DNA from: Flavobacterium sandaracinum | Lineage (GTDB): Bacteria; Bacteroidota; Bacteroidia; Flavobacteriales; Flavobacteriaceae | Assembly: GCF_004349135.1 (NCBI RefSeq) | Contig: NZ_SMFN01000004.1 | Span: 62,001 to 126,000, forward strand | Direction of reading: 5' to 3' | Length of the DNA: 64,000 nucleotides | In this document: piece by piece, positions 26,566 through 34,839 of the stretch | Position numbering within the stretch: position 1 is the stretch's first letter | Layout: each line of letters begins with the position of its first letter | Position numbers and translations under genes: made by a program | Notes under the pieces: generated by a model | Databases searched by the model: none | What the model was told of the DNA's origin: nothing | What the model saw: only the letters and a program-made list of their open reading frames with translations

Positions 26566-27594
26566 TTATATCATTTCACCGCGCAAAGAGGTCTCATAGA
26601 CCGTTTTGAAATCCTTTGCAGGAATATTTTGCCCCAATAAATACATCAATTTTGTAATTCCAGCCTCTGTCGTGATGTCTTTTCCAGAGATTACTCCTAT
26701 TTCTTTCATGCCAGTACTGGTCTCGTATTGTCCCATATTGACACTTCCGCCGGAACATTGTGTCACATTCACGATGTGTAAACCGCTAGCGATGGCTTTT
26801 TTTAGTAAATTAAGAAACCAGTCTTCGGTTGGGGCATTGCCTGCGCCGTAGGTTTCTAATACAATCCCTTTCAGATTTGGAATATTCAAAATCGCCTCCA
26901 GCACAGCTTCACTAATCCCAGGAAACATTTTTATAATGGCTACATTCGTATCTAAATTTTTGTGGACTATAATTTCGTTCTTATTGCTTTTAGCTAAAAA
27001 AAGATCCGCACTCCATTTTAAATGCACGCCTGACTCTACTAATTGTGGATAATTAGGTGAAGTAAATGCTTTAAAATGTTCTGCGTTAATTTTTGTAGTT
27101 CTGTTGCCTCGGTATAATTTATATTCAAAATAAAGGCAAACTTCACTAATCACTGGTCCGTTTTCATTTCGCAATGATGCGATTTGAATAGCCGTGATTA
27201 AATTTTCTTTTGCATCGGTGCGCAGATCGCCAATTGGTAATTGAGAACCCGTGAAAATTACTGGTTTTGCTAAATTTTCGAGCATAAAACTCAATGCTGA
27301 TGCACTGTAAGACATGGTGTCAGAACCATGAAGCACCACGAAACCATCAAATACCTTATAGTTATCAGCGATTACGGTGGCTATATTTGCCCATTCCTTG
27401 GGATTCATGTTTGAGGAATCAATAGGAATTGCAAATGAAATGGTTTCAATCTCACAATCCAACTGTTTCAGCTCGGGTATCCGTTGCAATAATTTACTAA
27501 AATTAAAAGCTTTGAGCGCTCCGGTCTCAAAATCCTTGCTCATCCCAATGGTTCCACCGGTGTAAATCAATAGTATTTTAGCCTTATACAACAT
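26566..27594 (-). CDS. ansA: Type I (cytoplasmic) L-asparaginase
   Basis: 342 residues, no signal peptide. It hydrolyses asparagine to aspartate and ammonia. Both catalytic threonine regions of the family are present: YTGGTIGM near the start and VVLHGSDTMSYSASALSFML at about 90, together with GNAPTEDWFL and the late VTQCSGGSVNMGQYETS region. The start overlaps the end of the preceding acyltransferase by 11 bp, which points to co-transcription. The lack of export signal separates it from type II periplasmic enzymes. Confidence 0.93.
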   Translation of the reverse strand: MLYKAKILLIYTGGTIGMSKDFETGALKAFNFSKLLQRIPELKQLDCEIETISFAIPIDSSNMNPKEWANIATVIADNYKVFDGFVVLHGSDTMSYSASALSFMLENLAKPVIFTGSQLPIGDLRTDAKENLITAIQIASLRNENGPVISEVCLYFEYKLYRGNRTTKINAEHFKAFTSPNYPQLVESGVHLKWSADLFLAKSNKNEIIVHKNLDTNVAIIKMFPGISEAVLEAILNIPNLKGIVLETYGAGNAPTEDWFLNLLKKAIASGLHIVNVTQCSGGSVNMGQYETSTGMKEIGVISGKDITTEAGITKLMYLLGQNIPAKDFKTVYETSLRGEMI

Positions 27595-28720
27595 CGTGGT
27601 ATTTTAACTTATTCACCACTGGATTGGCATACATTGCCAGAAAACCATCCAAAGCTACTGGATTATCATGGTCAATACGCATTTCAAGTCGGCGTTCGAA
27701 TAATGATTTTTCATTTTCGGTATATAAATGTGCGTAGCGGTTCGTTTTATATACAATATCATAAGCAATAAAATTAGTAGGCCACAACTCATAATTACCT
27801 AGTATAGCATCATCAATAACTTGTGCCACGGCAACTATCTGCTTGTTTGTGCTGTCATTTTCAACTTTAATCCTGTCTATTTCAGCATCCAGAACTTTTC
27901 CTACATGAATGTGAATTCGTTTCTTTTGCCCTAAAGCTCCACTAAGAATCGTCATAAAGTCTTCATTTTTTTCCTTGATGTACACTTCATTATTGGCTTC
28001 AGCCATCAACTGCGGCATTTTCAAGGCATCAGTAGGATCGTATTCATAAGAAATAGAAACGGGTACAATTTTTATTTTTCTGAAATAATCCATCAAATTC
28101 TTTTCATCTGAGCCCATTCCTAACATTTTCAATATACCAGGATTGGTTTCGTCATTGCCATCTTTCGTTCTTCCTTCGCGTTGCGCAATCCAAACGGATC
28201 GATTTTCGTGAAGCAATAGCTCGCCAATATATTCTGACAGTAGCTTTGAACTTTGCAACATTTCCCTTGGCGTTAAGCCGCGTTGCACTAGAAAGTTCCG
28301 ATTTAGTTTCGCTAACGTATTCAAAAATGATTTTTTGACTAAATTATCTCCTATCGCTGAAGCAGTCATCACTAAACCATGCTCAAACAATGCCGTATTC
28401 AGTAATGTGGTATCCAATAGAATATCGCGATGATTCGAAATAAACAAATAAGAAGTATTTGGTCGTAAGTTTTCAAAACCAGACGTCGTTAAACCGTCAG
28501 AACTTTTTTCCAATACTCTTTGCACGGATTGGTAAATAAAATTACACTGAAAATCCCGAATTGAATGTGTTTTTCGAAGTTGCTCCTTCCAAACTTCGTC
28601 TGCAACGCCGGGAAAAGTAAAATTCATCAATGCTTTCATCATTGGATGATTAATAACATTCTGAAGTGCTTCGTTTATTTCGGAATTGTAAAATGGCCGA
28701 ATAGCGTCAAATTTCTGCAT
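27584..28720 (-). CDS. 1-acylglycerol-3-phosphate acyltransferase-like protein (PlsC/GPAT fold)
   Basis: 378 residues from the ATG at 28720 (MQKFDAIRPFY), the conserved start of this family; an upstream in-frame start would add nine residues. The acyltransferase motif H(x4)D is NHRDILLD (His97, Asp102). Further blocks are FLVQRGLTPREMLQSS and IAQREGRTKDG (substrate phosphate binding), then KIVPVSISYEYDP. No transmembrane helix stands out. The family transfers acyl chains in phospholipid or related lipid synthesis; the exact acceptor is not known. Overlaps asparaginase. Confidence 0.88.
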   Translation of the reverse strand: MQKFDAIRPFYNSEINEALQNVINHPMMKALMNFTFPGVADEVWKEQLRKTHSIRDFQCNFIYQSVQRVLEKSSDGLTTSGFENLRPNTSYLFISNHRDILLDTTLLNTALFEHGLVMTASAIGDNLVKKSFLNTLAKLNRNFLVQRGLTPREMLQSSKLLSEYIGELLLHENRSVWIAQREGRTKDGNDETNPGILKMLGMGSDEKNLMDYFRKIKIVPVSISYEYDPTDALKMPQLMAEANNEVYIKEKNEDFMTILSGALGQKKRIHIHVGKVLDAEIDRIKVENDSTNKQIVAVAQVIDDAILGNYELWPTNFIAYDIVYKTNRYAHLYTENEKSLFERRLEMRIDHDNPVALDGFLAMYANPVVNKLKYHDVV

Positions 28721-28785
28721 TGGGTTTTTCAATTTTTGTGATAGCAAATGAACAAAAAAAATATCAAAATAAAGTGAATTCTATT

Positions 28786-29565
28786 TTAAATCCCAAAAAT
28801 AGCTTTAGAATTCTCTGTGGTTATGGTAGCAATTTCGTTTTCTGACAGATTATAAATCTGGGCAAGCTTGGCCACCACATTAACAATATAACTACTTTCA
28901 TTTCTTTTTCCTCTATACGGAATAGGCGCTAAATAAGGGGAGTCTGTCTCCAGAACAATATGCTGTAAATCAATTTGCTTCAAGAACTGGTCGATTTTTC
29001 CATTTTTAAAAGTTACTACACCGCCAATTCCTAATTTCATGTTATACGAAATCGCTTGTAAAGCTTGCTCGTATGTTCCTGTGAAACAATGAAAAATACC
29101 AAACAGTTCCGGTGCTTTTTCTTCCTCTAAAATTTCAAAAATTTCATCAAAAGCTTCTCGACAATGAATGACAATGGGTAATTTATAGTGTTTTGCTAAT
29201 TGTATTTGTTTCTTGAAGGCAATTTGTTGCTGCGGCAAATGGGTTTTATCCCAATACAAATCAATTCCGATTTCGCCTACCGCATAGAATTTTCGTTTAG
29301 AAAGTTCGTCCTCAACATGTTTTAATTCCTCCAGATAATTATCCTTTACATACGTTGGGTGTAATCCCATCATCAAGAAAACATTGTTAGGGTGGTTTTC
29401 CTCCAATTCATACATTGATGCTGTACAACTAGAATCAATTGCGGGAATAAAAAAACGTGAAACACCAGCATCAATAGCGCGTTGTATCATTTCGTTTCGA
29501 TCCTGATCAAATTCCTCTGAATATAAATGGGTATGGGTATCTGTAATTGTTGTATTTGTTTCCAA
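28786..29565 (-). CDS. tatD: TatD family deoxyribonuclease/metal-dependent hydrolase
   Basis: 259 residues, cytoplasmic TIM-barrel amidohydrolase. Metal ligands visible: DTHTHLY at the start, Glu in GEIGIDLYWD, HCREAF, IFHCFTG and the Asp of ETDSPYLAP. TatD-type enzymes are Mg-dependent 3'-5' DNases. Probably transcribed before the acyltransferase and asparaginase genes. A -7 box TAATTTTG lies at 29584-29591. Confidence 0.93.
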   Translation of the reverse strand: METNTTITDTHTHLYSEEFDQDRNEMIQRAIDAGVSRFFIPAIDSSCTASMYELEENHPNNVFLMMGLHPTYVKDNYLEELKHVEDELSKRKFYAVGEIGIDLYWDKTHLPQQQIAFKKQIQLAKHYKLPIVIHCREAFDEIFEILEEEKAPELFGIFHCFTGTYEQALQAISYNMKLGIGGVVTFKNGKIDQFLKQIDLQHIVLETDSPYLAPIPYRGKRNESSYIVNVVAKLAQIYNLSENEIATITTENSKAIFGI

Positions 29566-29583
29566 GTGTAAGGTTTAAGGGTA

Positions 29584-29591
29584 CAAAATTA
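29584..29591 (-). promoter_or_regulatory. Candidate -7 box (TAATTTTG) of tatD
   Basis: TAnnTTTG match on the minus strand, 18 bp upstream of the ATG at 29565. Confidence 0.4.
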
Positions 29592-29676
29592 CAAGAATAA
29601 AAGTTGTCTAAAAAATGGTTTTAAGAAAGATTATTATAGAAAATCAGATTCCTACCATTACTTTATCAACTCCATG

Positions 29677-29684
29677 TATATTTG
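29677..29684 (+). promoter_or_regulatory. Candidate -7 box (TATATTTG) of the retropepsin-like gene
   Basis: TAnnTTTG match 38 bp before the ATG at 29723. It lies inside the frame that an upstream start at 29615 would use, so it supports the later start. Confidence 0.5.
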
Positions 29685-29722
29685 CAATAAAGAAAAATAG
29701 TACTGAAATAAATGCAGCATAC

Positions 29723-30166
29723 ATGAAGAACCTCCATGACATTCTTAAAAAGGAAAATTACAAAAAAGTAAAATTTAAGATTACAAAAACACAGCATCTT
29801 TTGATAAGAGCAAAAATTAATGGTGTGTTAGGAAATTTTATTCTGGATACCGGAGCTTCAAATAGTTGTGTAGGATTTGAAAGTGTCGATTTGTTTTTAT
29901 TAGAAGCTAAAAAATCTAAAACGAAAGCTTCGGGAGCAGGCGCAACTGGGATGACAACCCAACTTGCTCTAAAAAATAAATTGCAACTTGGTTCTTGGAA
30001 GGACACTAACTTTGAACTTGTAATTTTTGATTTGTCTCACGTAAATGAGGCGTTGATACAACATAAATCAAAACCAGTTCATGGCATTATAGGAGCCGAC
30101 ATTTTGATGAAAGGCAAAGCGATTGTAGATTATTACAACCACTATTTGTACTTGTTGAAATTCTAA
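29723..30166 (+). CDS. Retropepsin-like aspartic protease family protein
   Basis: 147 residues, no signal peptide. The motif LDTGAS (Asp42) follows the strand pair HLLIRAKINGVLGNFI, as in single-domain retropepsin-like proteins, which work as dimers with one Asp each. GIIGADIL near the C-terminus matches the ILG-type motif that follows. Substrate unknown; clan AA single-domain proteins of this kind are common in bacteria and few are characterised. The ATG at 29723 is chosen because of the -7 box just upstream and because the residues before it are not protease-like. Confidence 0.8.
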   Translation: MKNLHDILKKENYKKVKFKITKTQHLLIRAKINGVLGNFILDTGASNSCVGFESVDLFLLEAKKSKTKASGAGATGMTTQLALKNKLQLGSWKDTNFELVIFDLSHVNEALIQHKSKPVHGIIGADILMKGKAIVDYYNHYLYLLKF

Positions 30167-30171
30167 AAAAA

Positions 30172-30198
30172 AGAGCGTATCAAAATCCGACACGCTCT
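30172..30198 (-). terminator. Terminator of the T9SS repeat protein gene
   Basis: 7-bp stem AGAGCGT (30172-30178) with ACGCTCT (30192-30198); on the minus strand it is followed by a run of eight T. It lies 26 bp after the stop of the 30224 gene. Confidence 0.75.
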
Positions 30199-30223
30199 AA
30201 TTCTACTACAAAGGGCAAAAAAC

Positions 30224-32521
30224 TTATTTTTTAATTATTTTAGTGGTAATTACTTTTCCATCAACATTCGTTTTAACAATATAAACTCCTTTTGAAAGTT
30301 CACTAGTTTGAATGGTTGTGGAATTGCTTTTAGGATTTTCAACCAACACTTCTTGTCCTAATATAGTGTAAACCGCTACTTTTTCAATAGTGCTGTTAGC
30401 ATCTATTGTCAATGTGCTATTAACTGGATTTGGATACATTTTCACATTCGAAGTTTCAAAATCAGCAATTCCTAAAGTTCCCTTATAGAAATAAAAGTTA
30501 TCCAAATAAACTGTAGTTCCTGCTGGCGTAGATGACAAACTCATTTGAAATACGTTACCAAAGTTTATCCCCGGAAAGTTAGAAGCGTTCAAAATTAGAT
30601 CAAAACTATTCCAACCTGCCGCAATTGTTAACGTCACTCCAGATTCTACTGGACCAGGATTTATAAGATTAATTTTGACTGAAGTTGCACTTGAAGACCA
30701 TAAATCAACATGCATTGTAGCCATGTCAGAGAGGTCAAAAACCTCTGCCCCTGGCAAAGTAATTCCCTGATAGTTAAAATTAGTTAATTTTCTAGTGTTA
30801 TTAGTTGCAATTAGCTCATCAGTAACATCTGTGGACTGACCCCAACATTTACACCAGTCTCCTGCTTTGTACACCGCATAGGCATCGCTATAAATTGACT
30901 TTACATCTGCTGCTGTTCTAGCAGGAGGTGTTGGTGCGGCAACTGTTGGAGCTGTTGGAGCAACAACTACCGTGGATTTGTAAAAATAAAAATTATCCAA
31001 ATAAACTGTAGTTCCTGCTGGCGTAGATGACATACTCATTTGAAATACATTATTAAAGTTGATCCCCGGAAAGTTAGAAGCGTTCAAAATTAGATCAAAA
31101 CTATTCCAACCTGCTGCAATTGTTAACGTGACTCCAGATTCTACTGGACCAGGATTTATAAGATTAATTTTGACTGAAGTTGCACTTGAAGACCATAAAT
31201 CAACATGCATTGTAGTCATGTCAGAGAGGTCAAAAACCTCTGCCCCTGGCAAAGTAATTCCCTGATAGTTAAAATTAGTTAATTTTCTAGTGTTATTAGT
31301 TGCAATTAGCTCATCAGTAACATCTGTGGACTGACCCCAACATTTACACCAGTCGCCTGCTTTGTACACCGCATAGGCATCGCTATAAATTGACTTTACA
31401 TCTGCTGCTGTTCTAGCAGGAGGTGTTGGTGCGGCAACTGTTGGAGCTGTTGGAGCAACAACTACAGTGGATTTGTAAAAATAAAAATTATCCAAATAAA
31501 CTGTAGTTCCTGCTGGCGTAGATGACAAACTCATTTGAAATACATTATTAAAGTTGATCCCCGGAAAATTAGAAGCGTTCAAAATTAGATCAAAACTATT
31601 CCAACCTGCTGCAATTGTTAACGTGACTCCAGATTCTACTGGACCAGGATTTATAAGATTAATTTTGACTGAAGTTGCATTTGAAGACCATAAATCAACA
31701 TGCATTGTAGTCATGTCAGAGAGGTCAAAAACCTCTGCCCCTGGCAAAGTAATTCCCTGATAGTTAAAATTAGTTAATTTTTTAGTGTTATTAGTTGCAA
31801 TTAGCTCATCAGTAACATCTGTGGACTGACCCCAACATTTACACCAGTCGCCTGCTTTGTACACCGCATAGGCATCGCTATAAAGTGACTTTACATCTGC
31901 TGCAGTTCTAGCAGGAGGGGTTGGTGCGGCAACTGTTGGCGCTGTAGCTGCCGTTTTTGCAGAAAAAGTAACATTATCAAAATAACTGGTCGTTTCAGCA
32001 GTTCTCGCATTGAAATCTAAAAACAAGATTATTTGGTCAATATTTATGGTTTCAAACAACCCAATTTTTCCAGAAAAATCAAAAGTTAATTCCTCCCACT
32101 CATTAATTTTAGTGTTAGCCACTTTGATTTCAGGTTGAGCACCGCCATCTGCTATTGCAAATTTGATGGCCACATCGCTTATAACAGTTTTGTAAACCAT
32201 TATTTTAATAGTACTATTGGAAGCACTTAAAGTAAAAGTTCCAATACCATTTGCTCCAGAAGCGTGGGCTGTTTCAAATCCGGCGTATGGTGCCGCACCT
32301 GAAGCCGTAGTTCCAGCTATAAATTTTCCTACCGTTGCTGAACTATTAATTCCGCCTGGGAATGGATTAGCAACTTTAGAATATCCAGCTCCACTTCCAT
32401 TTTCAAAAGACGCAAAGGTCCAGGTAGAACCGAACTCTCCGTTCTCAAAGGTTATTGGTGCGTTTTGTGAAAACCCTATTGAAAAAAACAATAGGAAAAT
32501 GAATAAAGTAATTTTTTTCAT
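30224..32521 (-). CDS. T9SS-secreted protein with three near-identical carbohydrate-binding-like modules
   Basis: 765 residues. Signal peptide 1-19 (LLFFSIGFSQN). Residues about 20-190: a beta-sandwich module ending in TTSYFDNVTFSA. Then three tandem modules of exactly 165 codons (about 193-357, 358-522, 523-687), nearly identical also at DNA level, each with SDAYAVYKAGDWCKCWGQST, TTMHVDLWSS, INLINPGPVESGV and TTVYLDNFYFYK; linkers are Pro/Thr/Ala-rich. The module resembles those found beside glycoside hydrolase domains in flavobacteria. C-terminal T9SS type A sorting domain: YPNPVNSTL ... GVYIVKTNVDGK. No catalytic domain is visible. The likely role is binding of a polysaccharide or surface attachment. 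-7 box TAAATTTG at 32545-32552. Confidence 0.85.
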   Translation of the reverse strand: MKKITLFIFLLFFSIGFSQNAPITFENGEFGSTWTFASFENGSGAGYSKVANPFPGGINSSATVGKFIAGTTASGAAPYAGFETAHASGANGIGTFTLSASNSTIKIMVYKTVISDVAIKFAIADGGAQPEIKVANTKINEWEELTFDFSGKIGLFETINIDQIILFLDFNARTAETTSYFDNVTFSAKTAATAPTVAAPTPPARTAADVKSLYSDAYAVYKAGDWCKCWGQSTDVTDELIATNNTKKLTNFNYQGITLPGAEVFDLSDMTTMHVDLWSSNATSVKINLINPGPVESGVTLTIAAGWNSFDLILNASNFPGINFNNVFQMSLSSTPAGTTVYLDNFYFYKSTVVVAPTAPTVAAPTPPARTAADVKSIYSDAYAVYKAGDWCKCWGQSTDVTDELIATNNTRKLTNFNYQGITLPGAEVFDLSDMTTMHVDLWSSSATSVKINLINPGPVESGVTLTIAAGWNSFDLILNASNFPGINFNNVFQMSMSSTPAGTTVYLDNFYFYKSTVVVAPTAPTVAAPTPPARTAADVKSIYSDAYAVYKAGDWCKCWGQSTDVTDELIATNNTRKLTNFNYQGITLPGAEVFDLSDMATMHVDLWSSSATSVKINLINPGPVESGVTLTIAAGWNSFDLILNASNFPGINFGNVFQMSLSSTPAGTTVYLDNFYFYKGTLGIADFETSNVKMYPNPVNSTLTIDANSTIEKVAVYTILGQEVLVENPKSNSTTIQTSELSKGVYIVKTNVDGKVITTKIIKK
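30480..31945 (-). repeat. Three 495-bp in-frame tandem DNA repeats
   Basis: Identical landmarks (TCCAAATAAACTGTAGTTCC) begin at 30501, 30996 and 31491, spacing exactly 495 bp. Only scattered single-base differences are seen between copies. They encode the three modules of the secreted protein. Confidence 0.93.
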
Positions 32522-32544
32522 AATTTTGAGTTTATAGTTATTCT

Positions 32545-32552
32545 CAAATTTA
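32545..32552 (-). promoter_or_regulatory. Candidate -7 box (TAAATTTG) of the T9SS repeat protein
   Basis: TAnnTTTG match on the minus strand, 23 bp upstream of the ATG at 32521. Confidence 0.4.
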
Positions 32553-32859
32553 AGAATGTATTGCTTTAACCCTTAAATTAATACCTATCAAAAAACTATA
32601 CAAAAGCAGAAAGAAAAACCATTTCAAAAAACAGGTACAAACACTAGAACATCTGGAACTTAAGCCTGTTTTATAAGCAATTTAGAGAGAGTTTCACTGC
32701 TCTTGATTTTAGTAATGTTGTGGTAATGTTATGGTGAATTTTCAACGTATAGTCTAAATTTTTAAATAAAATATAAATTATTATCTAATAAAAAACCATA
32801 ATCATAAAAAATAACAAAAATAAATACACATTCATAAATTAAAAATTACAACCAAAAAA
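32553..32859. other. Intergenic region between the T9SS protein gene and sucB
   Basis: About 300 bp, very AT-rich, without a credible gene. It contains AAAACAGG (32628-32635) and CCTGTTTT (32665-32672) as an imperfectly placed inverted repeat. Nothing else recognised. Confidence 0.55.
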
Positions 32860-32891
32860 AATCCCGCCTTGTTATCGAACAAAGCGGGATT
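32860..32891 (-). terminator. Terminator of the sucA-sucB operon
   Basis: 14-bp stem with one mismatch (32860-32873 with 32878-32891), loop ATCG, and a T run on the minus strand; 27 bp after the sucB stop. Confidence 0.88.
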
Positions 32892-32918
32892 AAATAATTA
32901 TGTGTTTAATAAGTAATA

Positions 32919-34157
32919 CTACAACTCCAATGCTTTTTTAGGATTGTTCTCTAACAGTAATTCCATTGGATTTTCTAAAGCTTCTTTTACAGCGACTAAG
33001 AAACCTACGGACTCACGACCGTCGATAATTCTGTGGTCATAAGACAGCGCTACATACATCATTGGGTGAATTTCCACTTTACCGTTTACGGCAATTGGAC
33101 GCTCAATAATGTTGTGCATTCCCAAAATCCCTGATTGAGGAGGATTGATGATTGGCGTAGACAACATACTTCCAAAAACACCACCATTAGTAATTGTGAA
33201 GGTTCCACCAGTCATATCATCTACAGTGATTTGTCCATCACGTGCTTTTAATGCTAATCTTTTAATATCTGCTTCCACTCCACGGAAGGTCAAGTTCTCC
33301 GCATTACGAACTACAGGAACCATTAAACCTTTAGGTCCGGAAACCGCAATTGAAATATCACAAAAATCGAATGCAATTTTGTGATCACCATCCATCATAG
33401 AGTTTACATCTGGAAATAATTTTAAGGCTCTGGTTACTGCTTTCGTAAAGAAAGACATGTATCCTAAACCTATTCCACCATGTTTAGCCTTGAACGCATC
33501 TTTATATTCGTTACGAATCAAATTGATTGGCGTCATGTTTACTTCGTTAAAAGTAGTCAACATCGCTGTTTCGTTTTTAGCGGCAACTAATCTCTCCGCT
33601 ACTTTACGACGCAGCATAGATAATTTAGTACGCTCCGTCCCACGAGAACCACCTGTAGGCGTTCCCATTGAAGGCACTGCATTTACAGCATCATCTTTAG
33701 TGATTCTTCCGTCTTTTCCAGTTCCTGAAAGGGAAGCTGGTGCTATGTTTTTTTCTTCTAATATTTTTCTTGCTGCTGGAGAAGGCGTTCCCGCAGCATA
33801 AGTCGCTGCTGGAGCTGCCGCTACCGGAGCCGCTTTTGGTGCTTCTGCTTTTGGCGATTCTGCTTTTGGTGCTTCTGTTTTTGGTGCTTCCGCAACGGCT
33901 GCGTCATCTGCGGGTTTGGCTCCGTCCGTATCAATATGGCAAACAACTGCTCCTACTGCTACAGCATCGCCTTCTTCTGCTTTCAAAGTAATGATTCCGC
34001 TGGCTTCTGCAGGCAATTCTAATGTTGCTTTATCAGAATCAACCTCAGCAATAGCTTGGTCTTTCTCTACATAATCTCCATCTTTTACCAACCAAGTTGC
34101 AATTTCAACTTCTTTTATAGATTCCCCTGGTGATGGGACTTTCATTTCTAAAATCAT
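32919..34157 (-). CDS. sucB: 2-oxoglutarate dehydrogenase E2, dihydrolipoyl succinyltransferase
   Basis: 412 residues. The E2 core of the 2-oxoglutarate dehydrogenase complex of the TCA cycle; it moves the succinyl group from lipoate to CoA. Lipoyl domain 1-77 with the lipoylated Lys43 in VDSDKATLE; an Ala/Pro/Lys-rich linker (about 80-122); the E1/E3-binding domain (about 124-160: [20 protein letters not shown]); catalytic domain from 185, with the active-site His375 and Asp379 in [12 protein letters not shown]. Normal length. Downstream of sucA, with a DUF2846-like gene between. Confidence 0.96.
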   Translation of the reverse strand: MILEMKVPSPGESIKEVEIATWLVKDGDYVEKDQAIAEVDSDKATLELPAEASGIITLKAEEGDAVAVGAVVCHIDTDGAKPADDAAVAEAPKTEAPKAESPKAEAPKAAPVAAAPAATYAAGTPSPAARKILEEKNIAPASLSGTGKDGRITKDDAVNAVPSMGTPTGGSRGTERTKLSMLRRKVAERLVAAKNETAMLTTFNEVNMTPINLIRNEYKDAFKAKHGGIGLGYMSFFTKAVTRALKLFPDVNSMMDGDHKIAFDFCDISIAVSGPKGLMVPVVRNAENLTFRGVEADIKRLALKARDGQITVDDMTGGTFTITNGGVFGSMLSTPIINPPQSGILGMHNIIERPIAVNGKVEIHPMMYVALSYDHRIIDGRESVGFLVAVKEALENPMELLLENNPKKALEL

Positions 34158-34228
34158 GTTCTATTATTTTAAATTATGAATTTTAATTTTTACTTCAATT
34201 ACTTCTGATTTTCTTAAAAGCAATTAAA

Positions 34229-34822
34229 TTATTTTCCTGTTTCTAAATTCGAAACATAATTAGCATTTACTTTCATAGTAGGATAAACTTCTCCTTCTGC
34301 CTTTCGTTTATTATATTTCTCTATCGATCGCTTTACTAAATCCTCTTGATCTTTTTTAGCTTCAGCCAAATCATCTTCACTTATTATATATTCTTTAGCT
34401 CCTGAAATAGCTTGTAGTATCCCCTCTTTTTTTCTTTCATACTTTTTGATATTCTTATAATTATTAGAATCATTATCAAAAGGCATTAATTTCACACCTG
34501 CTTTAAAGGCTCCCATTTGAGGTTCCGAATCAATTATATACACTTTATCCGCTTCTAATTCTGCTTCCAAAAAGTCTGTGTTTTCAGCTTTAGACCAAAA
34601 CAAATGTGTACCAGGTTCACACTCGTATACCAAGTATTTACCATGATTAAATTTGCCTAGATATTTTTCACCATCAAAATATTTAAAATTGATTAAAAAA
34701 CCTGTCGCTGATACTCTCGTAAAATACACCAAAGACTTTCCTTGGTTGGGTTTTATTAATTCTTGAGAAAAAGAAGTACTAAAAACTAAACTAAAAAAAA
34801 ACAAAGCAAAAAATTTCTTCAT
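34229..34822 (-). CDS. DUF2846-like exported protein, inserted between sucA and sucB
   Basis: 197 residues. Signal peptide FALFFFSLVFSTSFSQ. Residues about 28-115 match the pattern of DUF2846 proteins: KSLVYFTRVSATGFLINFKY, DGEKYLGKFNHGKYLVYECE, PGTHLFWSKAENTD and ADKVYIIDSEPQMG. The C-terminal 60 residues are charged and probably helical (DLAEAKKDQEDLVKRSIEKY). Function unknown; such proteins are periplasmic or lipid-anchored. It starts 17 bp after sucA and ends 71 bp before sucB, so it must be read through for E2 to be made with E1. Nothing in the sequence ties it to the enzyme complex. Confidence 0.78.
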   Translation of the reverse strand: MKKFFALFFFSLVFSTSFSQELIKPNQGKSLVYFTRVSATGFLINFKYFDGEKYLGKFNHGKYLVYECEPGTHLFWSKAENTDFLEAELEADKVYIIDSEPQMGAFKAGVKLMPFDNDSNNYKNIKKYERKKEGILQAISGAKEYIISEDDLAEAKKDQEDLVKRSIEKYNKRKAEGEVYPTMKVNANYVSNLETGK

Positions 34823-34839
34823 AATTACAAAAATTGAGT

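Noticed and set aside
30480..31945. Long regular repeats that might suggest a CRISPR array
   Set aside because: The unit is 495 bp, in frame, and encodes protein modules; no short repeat-spacer pattern.
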